NCBI RefSeq assembly: GCF_009828095.1 | Contig: NZ_WTYP01000002.1 | Coordinates: 5,001-69,000, forward strand | Origin: Pontixanthobacter luteolus | GTDB taxonomy: Bacteria > Pseudomonadota > Alphaproteobacteria > Sphingomonadales > Sphingomonadaceae | DNA length: 64,000 nucleotides | Direction of reading: 5' to 3' | Shown: in pieces, positions 61,267-64,000 of the stretch | How the letters are laid out: each line of letters starts with the position of its first letter | Position numbering within the stretch: position 1 is the stretch's first letter | The notes under the pieces: generated by a model | Told to the model about the DNA's origin: nothing | Seen by the model: the letters and a program-made list of their open reading frames with translations, nothing else | Databases searched by the model: none | Position numbers and translations under genes: made by a program

Positions 61267-62136
61267 TCAGCAGTCGAGCTCGTAAAATTCGGCAATGTGA
61301 CACCAGGCATCTTCAGCCGTTTCGCACCAATGGATCAGTTCCAGATCCTTGCGGTTGATGGTACCTTCTTCTGCAATCGCTTCGAAATTGACCACCCGGT
61401 TCCAGAATTCCTTGCCGAACAGGACAATCGGGATGCGCTTCATCTTACCGGTCTGAATCAGGGTCAGCAGTTCGAACATCTCATCGAATGTGCCGAAACC
61501 GCCTGGGAAGACCGCGACTGCACGCGCGCGCAGCAGGAAATGCATCTTGCGCAGCGCAAAGTAATGGAAGTTGAGCGACAAATAGGGCGTCACATAAGAA
61601 TTCGGTGCCTGTTCGTGCGGCAGGATAATGTTGAGACCAATGGACTCGGCGCCCGCTTCCGATGCGCCGCGATTAGCAGCTTCCATGATCGACGGGCCGC
61701 CGCCTGAACATACGACGAACTGGCGTTTGCCTTCTTCGACGATCGCCTTTTCGCTAACCAGCTTCGCCAGCTTGTGCGCTTCGGTGTAATATTTCGACTT
61801 GGCCGCAAGGCTTTCAGCAATAGCCTTGTTCTCGGGATCGGCGTTTGCGACCAGCTCTTCAGCCTTTTCCGGGGACGGAATACGCGCAGAACCGTAAACC
61901 ACCAGAGTCGATCCGACACCGGCCTCGTCCAGCAGCATTTCCGGTTTCAGCAGTTCCAGCTGGAAGCGTACCGGGCGCAATTCCTCCCGCAACAGGAAGT
62001 CCGTGTCGCGAAACGCCAGCTTGTATGCCGGATGCTGTGTCTGCGGAGTGCTGTGCGGTTCGGATTCGAAAAATTCGGCTTCTTTTTCGGCGGGGTAGAA
62101 CTTGCGATCTTTTAATTCGTTTTCTTTATCAGTCAT
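61267..62136 (-). CDS. LOG family (TIGR00730-like) protein
   Basis: A 289-residue protein. The Rossmann-like core holds STLVVYGSARIPSPEKAEEL, QFVVCSGGGPSIMEAANRGA and the signature AVAVFPGGFGTFDEMFELL (PGGxGTxxE), typical of the lysine decarboxylase-like/LOG group, whose members are cytokinin riboside 5'-monophosphate or nucleotide 5'-monophosphate phosphoribohydrolases. An N-terminal extension of about 75 charged residues (EFFESEPHSTPQTQHPAYK) is extra, as in the long LOG forms. It is cytoplasmic. The start at 62136 is the ATG before KENELKDRKFY. Confidence 0.88.
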   Translation of the reverse strand: MTDKENELKDRKFYPAEKEAEFFESEPHSTPQTQHPAYKLAFRDTDFLLREELRPVRFQLELLKPEMLLDEAGVGSTLVVYGSARIPSPEKAEELVANADPENKAIAESLAAKSKYYTEAHKLAKLVSEKAIVEEGKRQFVVCSGGGPSIMEAANRGASEAGAESIGLNIILPHEQAPNSYVTPYLSLNFHYFALRKMHFLLRARAVAVFPGGFGTFDEMFELLTLIQTGKMKRIPIVLFGKEFWNRVVNFEAIAEEGTINRKDLELIHWCETAEDAWCHIAEFYELDC

Positions 62137-62202
62137 TCCCGCGCGATAGGAGCAGCCGCCGCTCCGCACAAGATAGCTAATCGCAAATCCGGCGCAGTGT
62201 GA

Positions 62203-62325
62203 TTACGCGTTAATCCACAACCGGATGATCCAGGCGACAATCCCCAAGACAGTGACGCTGGCCAGCCATATCGCCGCCATCCATCCCAGCCGCTGCCACA
62301 GGGGCGTGGTTTCGGGGTCCGGCAT
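62203..62325 (-). CDS. small CydX/DUF2474-like subunit of the bd-type oxidase
   Basis: A 40-residue protein with one membrane segment: WQRLGWMAAIWLASVTVLGI, followed by AWIIRLWINA. The pattern (charged start, WxxRLGWMxxIW, single helix, basic end) matches DUF2474 proteins encoded after cydB in CIO-type operons; they are thought to stabilise the complex as CydX does. The start shares one base with the cydB stop (TGATG). It is the last gene of the cyd unit. Confidence 0.85.
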   Translation of the reverse strand: MPDPETTPLWQRLGWMAAIWLASVTVLGIVAWIIRLWINA

Positions 62326-63332
62326 CAGTGATACCCCGTGTCGTCAACTTTGCCGCGGAACACCCAATATGCCCAAGCCGTATAGCCGATGATCAGCGGC
62401 ATGGTGATCGCCACGCCCACCAGCATGAATATCTGGCTGCTTTCGGGCGATGCGGCGTCCCAGATGGTGATTCCCGGAGGAACGACATAGGGCCACATCG
62501 TCACGCCAAGCCCCGCCATGCCCAAAAAGAACAAGGCAATCGCAAGCCAGAATGGTTTGGAATGACGCGATACAGACAGCGACCGGAGCAAGGTGACCGC
62601 AACGATTGCCGTCAGGATCGGTACCGGCGCGGCGAAATAGATTTCAGGCTCGGTCAGCCAGCGTGCAGCGTATTCGGAATTCAGCACCAGATTGTAGAGA
62701 CTGACTGCGCCCATCAGCACGAAGGTGGCCAGCGCGGCTTTCTTTGCCAGGCTACGAGCGTGGTCCTGGCTCTCTCCGTCCAGCTTCCACACCAGCCAGG
62801 TCGCGCCCAGCAGAGCGTATCCGGCCACGGTGCCGATACCGGTCAGCAAGGTGTACGGGGTAAGCCAGTCCCACCAGCTGCCAGCATATGACCGGCCCGA
62901 AACCTCGATCCCCTGCAGCAATGCGCCCAGCGTCATGCCCTGCGCCATCGCAGCAACGAAAGAACCGCCGGTAAAGGCCGCATCCCAGAAACGGCGATGG
63001 CCGGGATCGCGCCAGCGAAACTCGAATGCAACGCCGCGGAATACTAGACCAAGCAGCATGGCAATGATCAGCGGATATGTCGCCGGCAGGATAACCGCAT
63101 AGGCGAGCGGAAATGCAGCGAACAGTCCGCCTCCGCCAAGCACCAGCCAGGTTTCATTGCCATCCCAAACCGGGGCGATCGAATTCATCGCCCGGTCCCG
63201 CTCCGACCCGACTTTGAATGTCGGGAACAGGATGCCGATGCCCAGGTCGAACCCGTCCATGACGACATAAGCGAACACCGCAAAGGCAATGATGAACGCC
63301 CAGATGGTGGTCAAATCGATAGCAAATGCCAT
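62325..63332 (-). CDS. cydB: cytochrome d ubiquinol oxidase subunit II (CydB/CioB)
   Basis: A 335-residue membrane protein with about eight helices. WAFIIAFAVFAYVVMDGFDL and GIGILFP, then VWDGNETWLVLGGGGLFAAF, are the CydB signatures; YAVILPATYPLIIAMLLGLV and FVAAMAQGMTLGALLQGIE follow. It pairs with CydA in the bd-type quinol oxidase, which reduces oxygen without pumping protons. The operon order cydA-cydB-small subunit is seen here. The start overlaps the cydA stop (TGATG). Confidence 0.95.
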   Translation of the reverse strand: MAFAIDLTTIWAFIIAFAVFAYVVMDGFDLGIGILFPTFKVGSERDRAMNSIAPVWDGNETWLVLGGGGLFAAFPLAYAVILPATYPLIIAMLLGLVFRGVAFEFRWRDPGHRRFWDAAFTGGSFVAAMAQGMTLGALLQGIEVSGRSYAGSWWDWLTPYTLLTGIGTVAGYALLGATWLVWKLDGESQDHARSLAKKAALATFVLMGAVSLYNLVLNSEYAARWLTEPEIYFAAPVPILTAIVAVTLLRSLSVSRHSKPFWLAIALFFLGMAGLGVTMWPYVVPPGITIWDAASPESSQIFMLVGVAITMPLIIGYTAWAYWVFRGKVDDTGYH

Positions 63333-64000
63333 CAGGCGTCTCCTCTATCCGTTGGTCCCGAATCCATTGGCCCCGATTCCGTTGGCAGTGTTTCCTGCTG
63401 CCCCGGGTTCTGGGTTGGTCCCGGCGTGATACCGGCTGTGCGGATCGGCCCGCTATCGCCGCGCTTGACCCCGGTTTCGCCGGTATGCGGCTTGTGGCTC
63501 ATCAGGCGCAGAATGTACCAGGTGCCCACACCGAAGACGGCGAAATACACGAGGATGAATGCAAGCAGCGATGCACCAACTGCCGGGGCATCGAGCGGGC
63601 TTGCCGCATCGGCAGTGCGCAAGAGGCCGTAAATCACGTATGGCTGGCGCCCGACCTCTGTCGTGATCCAGCCGGCAATGACAGCGACGAAACCCGAAGG
63701 CCCCATGATCAGCGCCGCGCGGTGCAGCCATGACCAATCATAGAGCCGCTTCCGCAGACGTCCGAGCAAGCTCCACATACCGATCCCCAGCATCGCAAAA
63801 CCGATCCCGACCATTATCCGGAACGACCAGAAGACCACACCAACAGGCGGTTCTTCATCGTCGGGGATCGTGTCCAGACCGGCCAGCGGCGCATTGAGAT
63901 CGTGTTTGAGGATCAGCGAAGATGCCTTGGGGATTTCGATCGCGTAACGGACCGTTTTCGCCTCGCTGTCAGGTATGCCGAACAGGATCAGAGGGGCACC
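63332..64000 (-). CDS. cydA: cytochrome d ubiquinol oxidase subunit I, 3' part (cut by window end)
   Basis: The last 222 residues of CydA; the frame runs unbroken to the window edge, so the 5' end lies outside. GFVAVIAGWITTEVGRQPYV (the GWxxTExGRQP block near quinol site/haem) and a C-terminal helix (VGASLLAFILVYFAVFGVGT) are visible. A Pro- and Gly-rich tail (ITPGPTQNPGQQETLPTE) follows. With no Q-loop insert visible in this part, it fits the short, CIO-like branch. It is the largest subunit of the bd oxidase. Confidence 0.93.
   Translation of the reverse strand, partial: GAPLILFGIPDSEAKTVRYAIEIPKASSLILKHDLNAPLAGLDTIPDDEEPPVGVVFWSFRIMVGIGFAMLGIGMWSLLGRLRKRLYDWSWLHRAALIMGPSGFVAVIAGWITTEVGRQPYVIYGLLRTADAASPLDAPAVGASLLAFILVYFAVFGVGTWYILRLMSHKPHTGETGVKRGDSGPIRTAGITPGPTQNPGQQETLPTESGPMDSGPTDRGDA

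Overview
The window looks like a chromosome segment of an alphaproteobacterium of the order Sphingomonadales, probably a marine Erythrobacter-like member of the Erythrobacteraceae. This is inferred from gene content: a complete PhyR/NepR/EcfG general stress module, a TonB-dependent maltodextrin locus carrying tryptophan halogenase genes, class I PHA synthase with a lysine/alanine-rich phasin, and a CydAB-type quinol oxidase. No database search was possible.

Layout. (1) 1-1.3 kb: the 5' end of a 16S rRNA gene on the minus strand with its leader, a boxA-like element and a candidate promoter. (2) 1.3-2 kb: a small lipoprotein gene and a short XRE regulator. (3) 2.3-19 kb: an alpha-glucan locus. 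A minus-strand operon whose genes overlap end to start (halogenase, GH13 amylase lipoprotein, GH13 alpha-glucosidase, GH97, esterase, halogenase) lies downstream of a TonB-dependent receptor and is separated from it by a strong hairpin. Divergent to it are a LacI regulator, an SLC45-type MFS sugar transporter and another GH13 lipoprotein. Together they would take oligosaccharides across the outer membrane, hydrolyse them in the periplasm and import the products.

(4) 19.25-36.6 kb: an integrated genomic island. It sits in the 3' half of a tRNA-Thr(CGT) gene and is bounded by an exact 46-bp direct repeat within a longer, diverged repeat of about 175 bp. It carries a P4-type tyrosine integrase, a RepA-like ATPase, an unusual operon pairing a pentapeptide-repeat membrane protein with an SsuA/TauT-type ABC importer, several nucleases (HNH, GIY-YIG with a DUF7662-like domain, SNase), and a probable defence block: a PD-(D/E)XK/DUF2075 helicase, an AAA_13 zinc-hook ATPase resembling RloC/PrrC, and a DCL/DUF3223 protein with an HNH-like motif. 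Two small paralogous proteins and a DUF4230 protein follow one another with hairpin leaders.

(5) 36.6-51.5 kb: core genes. These are tRNA-Thr, tRNA-Cys, thioesterase, crotonase, a short RadC-like protein, a membrane-anchored HTH protein, AlaC-type aminotransferase, PhaC and phasin, ClpS, LptF/LptG, acetyltransferases and a fatty acid desaturase. (6) 51-55.5 kb: the general stress response module (a receiver protein, PhyR, an HWE sensor kinase, NepR, EcfG), with GGAAC-N16-CGTT promoters in front of phyR and nepR-ecfG. (7) 55.5-64 kb: AI-2E transporter, superoxide dismutase, DAACS symporter, a glmM-DUF1272-thiD overlap operon, a LOG family protein, and cydAB with a 40-residue DUF2474-like subunit; cydA is cut by the window end.

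The most promising candidates for undescribed biology are the pentapeptide/ABC operon and the nuclease/ATPase block at the right end of the island.
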